Shown one piece after another: positions 35,962-47,281 of a DNA stretch of 64,000 nt (position 1 is its first letter; each line of letters starts with the position of its first letter). This DNA is from Galerina marginata (taxonomy: Eukaryota > Basidiomycota > Agaricomycetes > Agaricales > Galerinaceae). The DNA is taken from assembly GCA_023014335.1 (NCBI GenBank), contig JAECYW010000011.1, positions 1,488,001-1,552,000 on the forward strand, given 5' to 3'. The notes under the pieces are model-generated. The model did no database searches, was not told where the DNA came from, and saw only the letters and a program-made list of their open reading frames with translations. The translations under genes and the position numbers were made by a program.

Positions 35962-37156
35962 TCAAAACTTCAGGTGAAGGCTCCGCCTGCGTTCATGGAC
36001 CATACGAGATCTCCGGGCTAGCTCTGAGGAAAAATTAAGGGAGCGTCGTCGACTCAAGCGTTTCCTTGAGCATTGCGGAGCGTTTGGAGCATGGGTTGGG
36101 ACTGGTGTCGTCGACCCGCTGCCGCTCTTGGATGTCCGAGTGACGGCGGGGTGAGCAACGGCCGTTGTAGAAGGAGATGCCGATACATTCGATGCTCCCC
36201 CTGTACCCCCAGGACAGAAGGTGATAACGAGATTGACCTGTTCAGCACGTTCAATGAATCCTCCCGGTGTCGACCAGAAAGGAAGACAAACATTAGTTTC
36301 TTGGCATTGAACCTGGACTTGATTGTCGTCGGGGACAAAGAAGGCTGTCTTGCAATTTGCCGATGCGCCTATGAGAAGGAGAAGCATCATTAAAAACAAC
36401 TAAATCAAGGCAAAGAATAAAGAAAAGTACATGTAGCTCCCTGCCCATTACACCCTCCGGAGTAACTATGAAAACATGAGTAAAGATGTTGAGCACCTTC
36501 TTAGCTTGTGCCTAATTCAATGCCGCGCTCACCTAAACGAAACGGGAACAGAGTACGCGTGCCTAAGAACATTATCACGGTCAGCTGAAGCAAACGTCCA
36601 ATATTCAAGGTAGCACGAACGGAGGGATGAGCGAGATATCTGTGCTTGATCCACACCCAGGGCACGTCGGATTGTTGAGAGTCATTTCTACCAGCGTGCA
36701 GCCTTCGCCATTCAACAAACAATTACCTGACAAATTCATGAGCGTCCATGGAGAGCAGCTAGCGATTACTTGAGATGCCAACCTGTCTGAAGATACCTGT
36801 CATTACAAGCCTATTAGCGAGAAAACGTATATTGTCGACGACGAGGGACTTGCGCTATTCCAGAACTGAACGGGCCATTGGATGTGAAAGGCTCGCCGTT
36901 TGACAATATGTTGCCGTTCTGAATTAAGCGAGGCTGTCGAGGATCCTTAACCATCTGGTTTTTCAAGTGCACTGCTGAATACTTACAGTTCCATGACCGC
37001 ATCTACGCGAACGATTTCCAATGTCAGTTTTCCGTTCATGACACAAAGTTGGGCATCTACTTACTGGTTATCAAACATAATCGTGTGTGTCTCCGCGGTG
37101 ACGTCGACAGCTGACAGCCAGAAACCCAGGAAAAGAGCGACAAAGAAGGAAGGCAT
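35962..37156 (-). CDS. Secreted cysteine-rich protein with micro-exons
   Basis: ATG 37156 opens a signal peptide (PSFFVALFLGFWLSAVDVTA) and the mature start TIMFDNQCGHGT. Exons are very short: 16 nt (36987-37002), 14 nt (36783-36796) and two of about 30 nt among longer ones. All phases agree and rebuild the family order PRLIQNGNILSNG, FTSNGPFSSGIAYLQTG, CTLVEMTLNN, SSTDISLIPPHAYSV, YSGGCNGQGATC, TAFFVPDDNQVQVQCQ and VNLVITFC. The Ser/Thr-rich then basic tail ends at 35962. This is the large secreted 'glycopeptide' family of mushrooms, of unknown role. One intron uses a GC donor. A MITE lies just upstream, 78 bp above the start codon, so transcription may be altered. Confidence 0.85.
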
Positions 37157-37241
37157 AGAAATGTAGAGTCGACAACCAACGACGGGGTAAAAAAGCGGAA
37201 GGGTGAAGAGGACAAAAGTCAGCCGAAGAAAGCAGAGCGAG

Positions 37242-37789
37242 TAGGGCTGGGTTTGTTAGTTCAATGTTAGTAACATACCAGTATATCACACGTTAGTAAC
37301 GTGTTAGTAACATATCTAACACGGAGGGTCAAATTACCCTTGTGATATACTGTGATATACCTACAGGTGATAAAGGTCAATTTTACATGTTTTCTAGTAC
37401 TCTGAGGACCGTAAATTGCAGTCTGAAGACCGACAGAACTAATGGCTGCCTCTGAGCACTGTCACTGGCCTATTTTGCAGGTACTTTGGACGCCAGACAT
37501 CATTGATTTTGGCCGGCAACCATTGATGCCGAGCCGGTCCGGAGATAATCGCCGACCGTAACATTTTTTCGACCTCTATTGTGCAATGCTGGTTTCTAAC
37601 ACCTATCTAACATGTTAGAAACCCCATTCCAATGTTAAAAACGACGTTTTTAACAGAGAAAATTTTGATTATTTTAAGCGCCCACGTGACCAATCTCACA
37701 GTTAGTAACTCAAGTATCTGACATCACACGGGAGCCCGAACCAATCTAACGTTAGTAACATCGCCGGTGAGCAATCTAACCCAGCCCTA
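37242..37789. mobile_element. hAT-type MITE, 548 bp, with perfect 8-bp target duplication
   Basis: Terminal inverted repeats TAGGGCTGGGTT (37242 on) and AACCCAGCCCTA (ending 37789) are 12 bp perfect and continue imperfectly. The direct repeat AGAGCGAG flanks the element at 37234-37241 and 37790-37797, an 8-bp duplication as made by hAT transposases. Inside, GTTAGTAAC occurs five times, concentrated near both ends, as expected of hAT subterminal binding motifs. No transposase frame exists, so the element must rely on a partner in trans. It is recent enough to keep an exact duplication. Confidence 0.9.
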
Positions 37790-37797
37790 AGAGCGAG

Positions 37798-38478
37798 CTC
37801 GTTGTTCATGTTTCCATCAGGCACCAAACGCCAGGGTTCGGGAGAGCTAAATATAGCCCCTGCTCCTTCTCGGTCGATCGATCGTCGTGATGTCGGGGTA
37901 ACGGAAGGAGGGATGCAATTTAATAATGGGCATCTAGTCGTGAAGATCATCAAGTTTCGTCCCCGAAAGAGTTATTCAGAGCAGGAATTTGGTTCGTCAT
38001 GTTACAGTTACAATTACAATAAATAAAAAAAGACAGTTGCGAAAACCTTGCGAAAGCTCAATGGCGTGTTCTTTGGACCTAGGTCAACAAAGAGCTTGAA
38101 ATCATTAAATGGAAAGCAGTGGATTCATGGTCATTGCTCAAGTTAATGTGAGTCGAATATTCTGAGTGCACAGTTTCGCAAAATAAGATGATGAAGTACG
38201 CACCATCAGGAGATATGCGCTGAGTTGATGAAGTTCGGGGCTGTCGATGCAGATACCATCAAAAAGACCCATGGACAGAGTCACTGAGTACATGTAGAAT
38301 CACCTCCGCCAACGCCTTTTACATTTGCTGCGTTTACCGGAAATAATAAGCGCTTAACTTTTTTCACCTTTGGTTATATTACTAGGTTCTTGGATATTCC
38401 GGCGCTATTATGGAAATAGGCCGCAATTCTTTCAAACAGAAAAGGACAACTGCTTATGGGTGACGGTAGCCTAGCTCT
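37798..38478. other. Gene-free stretch right of the MITE
   Basis: A short plus-strand frame at 37802-38026 shows no splice or family support. No feature seen. Confidence 0.4.
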
Positions 38479-38975
38479 TTGAACAAGAACAGCTCGGAAG
38501 TTTGTCGACACCGGATTTTGTTCTGTACCTACGCTGTAAAAGCAGGAATTCCGGTCCTAGGTTGCCCTACAGTCACGATCAAAGTCAGTGATTACGAGCT
38601 TGAATTGGTGGAACAGGGAAAACGAAATGAATACAATTGTATGGGAGTATTCGGCAAAGGCGATTTAATCGAGATGGTCGCCAACGATGCGACTCCCCGC
38701 CTAGAAAGTGACCGGTGACGACGATGATGTTAGGAAGGGTGAGCAGATATCAGGGGTTTGACGTTTTGGAGATCTGTAAGATATTAGGTCGCTCTGCAAC
38801 TGGGAATTCTATGAAGCCTCTGACCGACAAATTCATTTACGTCCTCGAGAGTTCTACGGAAGGCGACGATGATCTCTTTTCTATCATCGGCTCGTACGAC
38901 AATGCCTTGGGTGCCAGATTCAAAGAACTTGTTCGAAATATTTTTGTCAAGGCGCCTTCAAGGAGTCTAGATTGA
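38479..38975 (+). CDS. Weakly supported open frames, possible gene fragment
   Basis: Two adjacent frames read as protein: one ending GKGDLIEMVANDATPRLESD with a stop near 38718, and one with DVLEICKILGRSATGNSMKP through FSIIGSYDNALGARFKELV to a stop near 38975. No intron joins them and no family is recognised. They could be two exons of an incompletely understood gene or remnants. Confidence 0.28.
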
Positions 38976-39919
38976 GGCATCCTTCATCGACCAGCGTATT
39001 TCCCACTGGCAGCGTACTCGAATGTTCCAGAAAGGGGAAGCAAGAATGCGCAGAGAAAGAAAGAGACGACCAGGAACACCCAGAGTATGATCGCTAGTTC
39101 TCGACGTTCTCAAACCCCAAGCTGTGTCGGAAAGGATGTCAGAAGTCCAGCTTGGTGAGGTTGTCCACAGACGAGAGCGCCTTTATACGCGCAAAATGGA
39201 AAACAAAAAGAAGAGCAGTCACGATGTTGGTCTTGCCTCTTGAGAGTCCTCTTCTTCTTGCCGCTTTCACTTCTCTCGTTTACGCGCAATACACATCGTT
39301 CCTGCTCGTTCTCTATGTGAGTCATCGCTTCTTCGAATGACTGTGTTTCCCACAGCGGGTTACCAGCTGGTGAGATATCGTCTAACATGAATGCAGTCGA
39401 GACAAGCGAGGGTGCATTTGGGGTGCATTGGAGTCACGAATTAGGGCTTCCTTCGAATTCCTGGCTGGAGCCGCAGCCTATTTTTAGGCTACTTCTATTT
39501 CCGCACTTCTATTTCCGTCCTCGCGCTCTTTTCTTTCAACCACAACCATGCTCCTCTCCTCTCTCGAGCCGGCTCTGCTGTCTGCTGTCCTACCAGCCTC
39601 ATATGATATGGATCCGATAAAACCACGCCCAGCACCGTTCCGAGTGCCCCTCCTTTTCAGTGAGGGATGTGGGCCGGAAATTAAAGGATTTCGGGTGGGG
39701 GAAATACGTCGCGAAAACGACCCCGCTGTGCGACTAATCCGCACCTCGCCACATCCCAGCCTCGGTCAACACATAGGCCTCCCATGACGCCTTGAAAAGC
39801 CGCCACTCCACAGCAAGAGATGGCGGCATCCATCTGCGAGCTCTGTCGTGCGGTGACTCGCTCCAGGTATCTCCACATCAGCGAAAAACGCACTGCGCAG
39901 GTGTGGAGAGTACTGGCAG
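38976..39919. other. Intergenic with a few small frames
   Basis: A short hydrophobic frame starts at 39224 (MLVLPLESPLLLAAFTSL), and small frames with good ATG context lie at 39548 and 39820. None has length, splicing or family support. Confidence 0.35.
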
Positions 39920-40736
39920 ATGACACGCTGTACACAGCGAAACCACGAAACGGCGAGCACATCGACCAGGAAACCTACCTCGTCGGAGCAGGGGTCGTCG
40001 CGACCCACGACGTCGTTGTGGAGGCATGCCCAGTTCAACCTACCACCGTTTCTACCAAGCTCACACCACTACCACTTATCCTCGATTAGCATCGCTCCCG
40101 TTGATGCTCCTTCCGCCTCAAAACCGAACAACGAAGGCCGGAACCAGGAAGGAGGCAAGGGCCTGAAAGTGACGAGGCAGTCAGAAAGCCCCAGCAAGCA
40201 GGTGAGTACAACCTTGAACTTCCTGTCGACAGATTTAACCCAGCATCGCAGGAAATAGGCCTCGATAGCCTGTCAAAGAAGGCTGCCGCGGTCGTCGTGT
40301 CACCTCGGTAAGCCACCTTTTGTCTCTTCAAAACCGTAAACATTTAATTGATTTCTATTACAGTCCCAAGGATGTACTCGAAACTTCAGCATTAGCAGTC
40401 GGCTGCCCGCAGCACGCACGTAACTCCAGTGCGGCCTGGCTCCCCGTTGATCTCTGCGAAACATTTTGTCAGGAGGTGGAGGACAGGGATGTGCTGATCA
40501 TGCTTTCCCCGCAGTGTCACCACTACAATGACGCCGGGTGCGTGCAGCTCATGCTTGTATCTCAGAGCAGCCACGGTCAGCAGCTGTGGGAGCACAGGTG
40601 GCCCACAAGACTGGTGGGCTTGAACCTTTCAGAAGGTCGAAGAGTGAAGCATAATCGACAGCGACAGCGGGTGGGCCGGGCGGCATCTTCGTCAACATTG
40701 AGGTTCAATCCAAGTACACATTATACAACCGACTGA
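39920..40736 (+). CDS. Putative three-exon protein, unknown, 5' end unsure
   Basis: Three open stretches join in phase through canonical introns: exon end 40201, GTGAGT...GCAG, 40252-40307, GTAAGC...TTACAG, 40364-40736. The last exon gives about 120 residues, including RPKDVLETSALAVGCPQ, then several Cys and His (CHHYNDAGC), and a basic Ser-rich tail. The agreement of two independent introns argues for a real gene. The upstream start is uncertain: the frame continues to 39920, but an alternative frame beginning MAASICELCRAV (39820) also looks plausible and could not be joined. Not recognised. Confidence 0.38.
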
Positions 40737-40794
40737 CACTCTTTATCCCTTCTTCCTTTACTCTGCATTCCAACTCACGGGTATTTAACGACAT

Positions 40795-42438
40795 TCAGAT
40801 GAAGAGAAAGGTGGATTGCCAAGATACCCTGACTGATGCCAGTTCACCTATGTCCCAGTCCATCCGCTTTGCAATACGCGGGAGACCGTTTGTTTTTCCT
40901 ACTAATTGAAACCGCGCATCTTCACCCACGTTGGTGGGACGAATTACATAGTGGAAATGGGTAATTTCGTCTGCTTCGTCGCAGGCTTTGTCTTTTGGAT
41001 CAAGGTCTTCACCTGTGTCACCGAGTTTCGTTGTCCAGAGCCAATCACCCGTCTCAATACCTTTTGGCATGTTCTGCAGGTTATATGCATCGCAACGTGA
41101 GTCAGGAGTGCAGTTGCATTGATGCTGGTTATGCTTCCTGATCGCCTTGTAACCTTTCAGAAGTGCACTATCTGATAGTTTGATACTAGGTCCATCTTGA
41201 ACTATCTCGCCATCCAGGGTTTGACAGGCACATTGCGGAAATACCTTCAGGAAAGCGACACTGTTGGTCTGATCAACCTCTAGCATGCCAAGGGCAAGTC
41301 CCAGAATGCTGATCTGTGTGCTAGCTCTGTCCAACATCCGGCCCTTCTCGTAGCGGATACGACATAACTTTGGATTAGCCTCGACGTTCTTCAAACTCCT
41401 CGACAGATTCTGCCACTTGTAAATGTTGTTGTTGAACTTCCTCCAATCGACAACCCATGAAGGAAGGTTGGACTTCTCTCTCCCTGCAAATCCTGCACCA
41501 GCAAGACAATTCATCTCGTTGTCAATGCTAATGCATATTCGGCATGCCCAAGTGAACGTTTCTTCGACGGACATATAGTAGTCTGGCTTCATGAAGCTGT
41601 AGAGGTTTCGCGGTAACAACGACATCACTGAAAATATCTTGTCACGAGGATCCGTCGCCTGACGATCCTGTGTGAAGGCCAGTAATCGATATAATGACCG
41701 AAAACTTGAAGCTGGCCCATGGATAGGGATCGAAACAGTTCGCGCGCCACAAGCATCCATCCCACTGCTTTCTTCATTGATTTTGCTGATCGTCTTGATG
41801 ACGGACACGAATTTCGCCATGTGGGGTCCACAAAGGACAACAGCAGCTCTGGAAAGCCGGGATTCTTGAAGGGTCCATGCTCGAATATACCACGGTCGCC
41901 CAGTGATATCGTCGCCAGCGTCGAGGAGGTTAACCACGAAGCTCCGCTCCGTTTTTAGGTTCTTGAACCAGGTGCAGTTCGCAGGAGACAATTTCTTCCC
42001 CGACTCCACTAGTTTGAGTGTCTCGAAGAAGGCACTGGTTTTGCTTGTTTCGTCTCCAAGCCATATTGCGACACATTCAGCTTGCCCATAGATCTGACCC
42101 ATCATCGCGACTTGCTGATTTCGCTCGGGGATATCTTCCTGGTTTATGCATACAGCGTCTACCCACAAGTTGCGATCAGGCCACCTCGCCCAAATTCTCC
42201 TTAGTGCTGCCCACAGATTGTATGTAATCTTCATACCGTGCCCATTGCAGATAAGGGTATACTCCTTGATATCGGGATTGCCCCAAACGTATGAAAGTGC
42301 ATAGTACGACCCTGGATGGGTCATTGAGATCACGGTCCATTCACAGCGAATTGTGTTCCTGTCGTCAGTAAGCAATGGAGGAGTGAACTTTAGGATGCGT
42401 GTGCTCTGTGCAGAGGGCAGCTTGTGGTACATTGCCAT
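40795..42438 (-). CDS. HET domain protein (heterokaryon-incompatibility type), 547 aa
   Basis: One uninterrupted frame. The N-terminal HET domain shows its three blocks: YYALSYVWG at 45-53, LWVDAVCINQED at 91-102, and MGQIYGQAECVAIWLGDE at 113-130. The remaining 400 residues are less conserved and Cys-containing, with PSWVVDWRKF near the middle, typical of HET proteins. In ascomycetes such proteins trigger cell death after fusion of unlike individuals; basidiomycetes carry many, with roles in self/nonself or defence suspected but mostly untested. No NLR, WD40 or TPR partner domain follows, so the death-related HET domain stands alone. The absence of introns in a 1.6-kb gene is unusual for this window and may suggest recent duplication or transfer. 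Confidence 0.95.
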   Translation of the reverse strand: MAMYHKLPSAQSTRILKFTPPLLTDDRNTIRCEWTVISMTHPGSYYALSYVWGNPDIKEYTLICNGHGMKITYNLWAALRRIWARWPDRNLWVDAVCINQEDIPERNQQVAMMGQIYGQAECVAIWLGDETSKTSAFFETLKLVESGKKLSPANCTWFKNLKTERSFVVNLLDAGDDITGRPWYIRAWTLQESRLSRAAVVLCGPHMAKFVSVIKTISKINEESSGMDACGARTVSIPIHGPASSFRSLYRLLAFTQDRQATDPRDKIFSVMSLLPRNLYSFMKPDYYMSVEETFTWACRICISIDNEMNCLAGAGFAGREKSNLPSWVVDWRKFNNNIYKWQNLSRSLKNVEANPKLCRIRYEKGRMLDRASTQISILGLALGMLEVDQTNSVAFLKVFPQCACQTLDGEIVQDGPSIKLSDSALLKGYKAIRKHNQHQCNCTPDSRCDAYNLQNMPKGIETGDWLWTTKLGDTGEDLDPKDKACDEADEITHFHYVIRPTNVGEDARFQLVGKTNGLPRIAKRMDWDIGELASVRVSWQSTFLFI

Positions 42439-43085
42439 GGTTAATTAGGAAGCCTAGAAAGCTTGAATGGTCAAAGATTTCCAGCGCTCTACTCGTATGT
42501 TAGAGGAATTAAGATGGAAGGCCAGTTGTGAATGTGTGGTGAAAGTACCTTGTAGCGAGTCCAGGATGGCGGTAGCCTTGCTTAAATGTCAAAATTAACT
42601 GTATATGGTATTTTGATGGTCCTTCCGGTATGTATGTCAGGGTTAGTAACAATACCTTACATCCAGCAAGCATCGACAACAAAAACGACAACAGAAACTA
42701 AACAGAACAGTATGTATATATGTAAGTATGAAAAATCATATTTAAATAAGCAGCAATACTAATCACCACCATCCAAATGCGAAGAATTGTCAATGTCCAA
42801 CCATGCACCAGAAGCCAATGCAGTCAAACCTCCTCGAAGTTTGCCAGAACCGATTTTACGCTAATTAAAAAATACAGATAACACGTCGAGTCAACAGCAT
42901 GGGGATCATTCCAACACCACTTCTATGAAAGTCAGGTCACGTCGGGCATCGAACTCGGGTATGGAACTTGGAAGTGGGGTATGATGATGATGATGGTTTG
43001 TATATCCGAGGAGGCCGGTCAGCAACATGAGCTCGAGGGGTGTTCGTTCAAGTCGTGAGTGGGATGTAGGTGAGTTAAGGTCGTT
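42439..43085. other. Intergenic between HET gene and aspartic protease
   Basis: Upstream of the HET gene; partly AT-rich, with a short (ATG)n-type run near 42980. No gene was seen. Confidence 0.5.
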
Positions 43086-45244
43086 TACAGAAGGGCCATG
43101 AAGAGCGCGCTGAGCAGCGAGGCGAGCATCACGAAGCTCGTGGCCTTCGTTGTTGAACCCTGCGCTGCCTGGAAGGACAGAAAGAAATATGATCAGAGAT
43201 GATACAGGAGTAAGCAGAGACAGCAACATACTGTTGCTTCCACCAGAACTTCCAGAATTATCAGATGATCCTGTTGTAGAGGGAGCTCCTGTATTTCCGG
43301 GACCCGAATTGGCCGAGAAAGTAGGAGTGATTCCAAAGGTAGGAGAGCTGGTGAGTAACGAAGCAGTGGTCGCTGGTGCAGATGGTGCCGCACCTGATCC
43401 CCCTGCGAGGCTGGAAAGCTGAGCAAAGCCGACGGAAGGCGGTGACGCGCGGAACACGGAGTACACGTTTTTCTGTAAAAATTTACGCAGTCGAACCGTT
43501 ATAGCTCAGGTTTCAGCCTGGTTCAAGAAAGGAATAAACCCACCAGGAAAGTATCGCCGATGACCCAGTTCGGGTTGCCTGACCCACTCTCAATGTTGGT
43601 GCCCATACTCAGGTCGAAGATAGCACCGAGGCACATCGTGCTTCCGCGTGATTCTTGGCCGATGTTCATATCTTGTGGGTTGATAGCCCATGATTTGCCC
43701 CCGAATGAAAGCGACACAGAGACTTGGGTGGAGCACGCTGTCGTCATACATTGGTCAAATGAGGTAGGAGATCAAAACTCGAGGGAGTGGGACGCTTACG
43801 GAAATTGAAGAACCCTTGCTGGGCTTGGGATGGACCAGAGCCCGGAACAGCGGCCCAGATTGCAGCGACGTCATTCGAGGGGCCACCGATGAGGGTGGTA
43901 CCAGTATCAATAGCGGAGACTGCAGAATCCCCACTGGTAATCTGAACAGACTTTCCACCCACAGTAACGCCTGAACGATATTGCGTCATTGTCAGCGAGG
44001 AGGGAATAAGAAATAGGGGCTTACCTGACAAAGACAGGAGCCAAAACGACGGCGGCGAGCTTGGCATGTTTTGGAACTCGATGTCACCAGTGAAGAGCGA
44101 CGAGTTGGTGCCTCCCAGCGTAAACACTCCACCGTCAACGTCTTGAACCTGAGACGTGGGATTGGCCCTCGTTAAGAAGAAGCCCATCTCCTGTGATGAG
44201 AGCTGATTGCTATTTGCTAGGGCTTGCCAAAAAGGCGTGGCTTTTGTGCTTGCAATCGTGGAGAAGGCAAGGCCCATGATGCCGGATACTGAGCCATCAA
44301 GCAGACCACCCGTTAGTCTGTTCACAGATACTGAATTTCAAGAGATTATTTTTAAAGATTGAAAACTATAAAGAGGCAAGAACGCACGGAAAGTCTGTGA
44401 AGGAATATTGAAACCGCCCATGCTCACTGTGTCCGATGACAACGACCCAGCGACTGCACCAGATCCATAACGAATGGTTACCGCTGAGTTCAGAGAACTC
44501 GGTGTTTGAAATGATGACGACTTTGAAGACTGGAAGAGCGGGGTGTCGCGGTCGCATTGTGCACAATCAGTAGTTGCAACCCATAGATCTGAAGAACCGG
44601 TATCAAGGATGACGTTGAAGGATTGAGGCCTGTGAAAGAGTAAATTTTGTTAGAATGTTTACTCATAGGAATGTCATTCTAAAACAAGAAAAGGGCAAAG
44701 CTGTGCGAGTGATGGCAACAAAGGAGACGAATAACAATGCGAATGATGAAAGTCTGCCTGCAGGACGACTCGGGGGATTATTGTTTGCCAAGAAGAAATG
44801 CGTCGGGGCTTTCGCGAGCGTCATGAAATCCGTGGACAGTCAAGGGATATCGGAGATACGGTGTCGACACAAATCCTTTTCATTGCCCCCAAACTTTTGC
44901 AGACGACTTACGGTGTGCCAATGGTTACACTGCCAAAATAACTCGAGTCTTGGTCCTGTTTGAAAAGGGTTAGTGAAAGTGCGTCGAGCAGATATGGCTA
45001 CCCTACACACCTGGTTGACGACTGGAATGCCAGCACTGCTAGCTCTTCTACTCGCACGACGAGAAGCAGGGGTAGTAGCATTGACGGTGCCGAAGCCATA
45101 CTTAGCGCGGAGGTTGTTGGCCTCTCTCCCGGGGTCAAAGCGGCGTGCTGAAAGCTCTCGACGAGCTAATGGTATATGAATAGGTTCTGAGAAAGTAAGA
45201 GCCGGGAGAAAGAGAAGCGACAATGCAAGTGCGAGAGGCGGCAT
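43086..45244 (-). CDS. Secreted, GPI-anchored aspartic protease (pepsin family A1)
   Basis: ATG 45244 starts a signal peptide (PPLALALSLLFLPALTFS) and a basic propeptide. The N-lobe catalytic motif FNVILDTGSSDLW, YGSGAVAGSLSSDTVS, GIMGLAFS, and the C-lobe catalytic motif SAIDTGTTLI follow, then NWVIGDTFL. Both catalytic Asp are present and all exons keep phase. After the core a Ser/Thr/Pro/Gly-rich stalk leads to a hydrophobic end, SFVMLASLLSALFMALL, stop at 43086, the hallmark of a GPI signal; it requires acceptor GGCAG rather than the earlier CCAG in the last intron. The enzyme would be retained at the plasma membrane or wall, as yapsins are, where they process surface proteins. Confidence 0.93.
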
Positions 45245-47281
45245 GATAGTTGGAGGGAGAAACAGCAGAGGGGATTAGGAGGAAGTATAAAAGAAAGACA
45301 AGGGAGTGGAGTGAGTGAAAGAGTCGTGGCGCTGCCGACGTAGATGTAAGGAAAAGAAAGATGAACCGCAAATGTGAACTGAGCGCAGGTGATGCATAAT
45401 TTCCAAATTTACACATCTTTCCGCACTGCCGACAGCCGTGCTTGAACCACTCTGACCGCGAACCACCCCTTTGATTCATCAACTCCCGGACCCTCCGCAG
45501 CACAGGGCAGTGTGAGGAGCCGTATTTATGGAGATCACAACGACCGGTTTGTCCATTTCTGCGCACCATGGGAAGAAATACCGAGCATCTATTTTTGCTT
45601 CAGCCGATGATCATTCCGTCTTTTAAAACTCCTCTTATCCCGCTTTCTGTACAATGATCTCTATCACACTCGCACTTGAGGATTAATATTGCTGACGCCG
45701 TCTTCCTTTCTCTCTCTGACTATGCTAAAGCGTTAGGGAATTAACCTGCAGAACCCTTGAGAATGAAAGCCGCAGCGCAAAGCAGAAGTAATTATGTTCC
45801 CTGCTCGATGCCGCATCGATATGCCAACTGTTGCTTCAAGTTGTTGTTCGGGTATTCCCCAACTCACCTCGCTGGTCAGACATCCGGGACACTCGGTCGG
45901 GGCAGCGACGCTGCGACAGAGATCGACGACTCTTTCCCTTTCTCTTAGCCATGCTTTTCGCCTTCTACCAGTTCTAGAGCTGTTGTTCTTAAAACTGTTT
46001 TTCCGAACGCTTCAAAAACTTGGTTTACTATCTAGACGGTTACGATGGACTCGACAACATCAACTTGTCGGGGACATGATCACTGGTGCTTATCCTGATG
46101 TGTAACTTGCATTCTCCAAACATCTTGGTAGGAATGCTGCTGTGGACAGAGCTTGATTTCTGATATGAAGCGCTCGATGATGTCCACTGTCTTGCCACTG
46201 TCAACCCTTGTTCTGTGATCACCTTCTCTTTCGGCATCCCAGAACGCGGAAAACGGCAGGAGTGGCCGAACTCGCCATGGAAGTTATCAAACCCTGTACC
46301 GGGACCAGCCTATCAACTCGCGTACTAACCGCTGCTCTGCCTATGTCGCCGCCTTCTCAGCCCGAAAAGCCCTTCCACAGTGTCCTTCCGTATTCGACCT
46401 CAACGACAACTCCATTTGGGACTCTTCAGGAGCCCCGTCCATGCCACTGGGTCGCATTGAATGGTGGGTTTAACCTCTGTGGAAATTCTGAATATGCGAC
46501 AGCTCGCTCTGTGCATGGGTAAGAAACACCCATTCTTCGAAAGCCGGCCAACGGATCACAATAGGGCGACGAGTACCACCTCGGCCCGGTCGTTAAATTA
46601 CCTCAGTCGCACAGTCAGGAATAGACTAGGAACCTCCCAGGTGAGCTAAAAGCACAGAATGAAGTAATGATATATCGATCAGCAAGGCGATATAACGCCG
46701 GGATGTGAAGAGGAAAATTAGGCTGTCAGCGTCTCTTTTTTTGCTCTTTCATGAGGCAAGGGCCAGGTGCTGCGCACAGTCGAGTTTGACGGCCAGGCAG
46801 TGTGCGTAGGCCCGCATTGGACGGTCATGCTATTGTGATGGATGCCAGGAAGCTCGGACGTGATCATTCTGAAAGTGTAGATCCGAACCTCCTTGCAAGT
46901 TTGGTTTGATTCGTGGCTCTATCGTTTCCGGCAACTTTTCACAGGCTGAATACAGCTCGCTTCTCAATGTCCCGAAGGTGCGGAAAAATAGTAAGGCTGG
47001 TTATCGATGAAAAGGGAAGCAAGGACACAGGATGAATGGTATGAATCAGACAGGCAAATTCTTGGAGGCTTGGCGAGAGGTAAGTCGAGGACTCGAGTCT
47101 AATGCCCTCGGTAAGTCAGTTGGTAAAATTAGGCCTTAATTAGGTCAATGCTAATATTGGGCTTGGTGTTCTCACGTAACTGTATTTCGAAATCTCAATT
47201 TCTCACCACTCTTTTCGCAATACCAAACTGGTGATCCTCGTACATCTCCCATTCACCAAATTTTTATCTCCAAGTGGGCTT
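45245..47281. other. Gene-free 2 kb, weak frames only
   Basis: A minus-strand frame near 46081-46250 (DSGKTVDIIERFISEIKLC to a stop) and plus-strand frames at 46208-46522 read passably but lack partners. The stretch also holds the promoter regions of the flanking genes. Confidence 0.4.

Noticed and set aside
46040..46650. Possible gene in the 45-47 kb gap
   Set aside because: Short frames on both strands read passably but none joins through introns, and no family was recognised.
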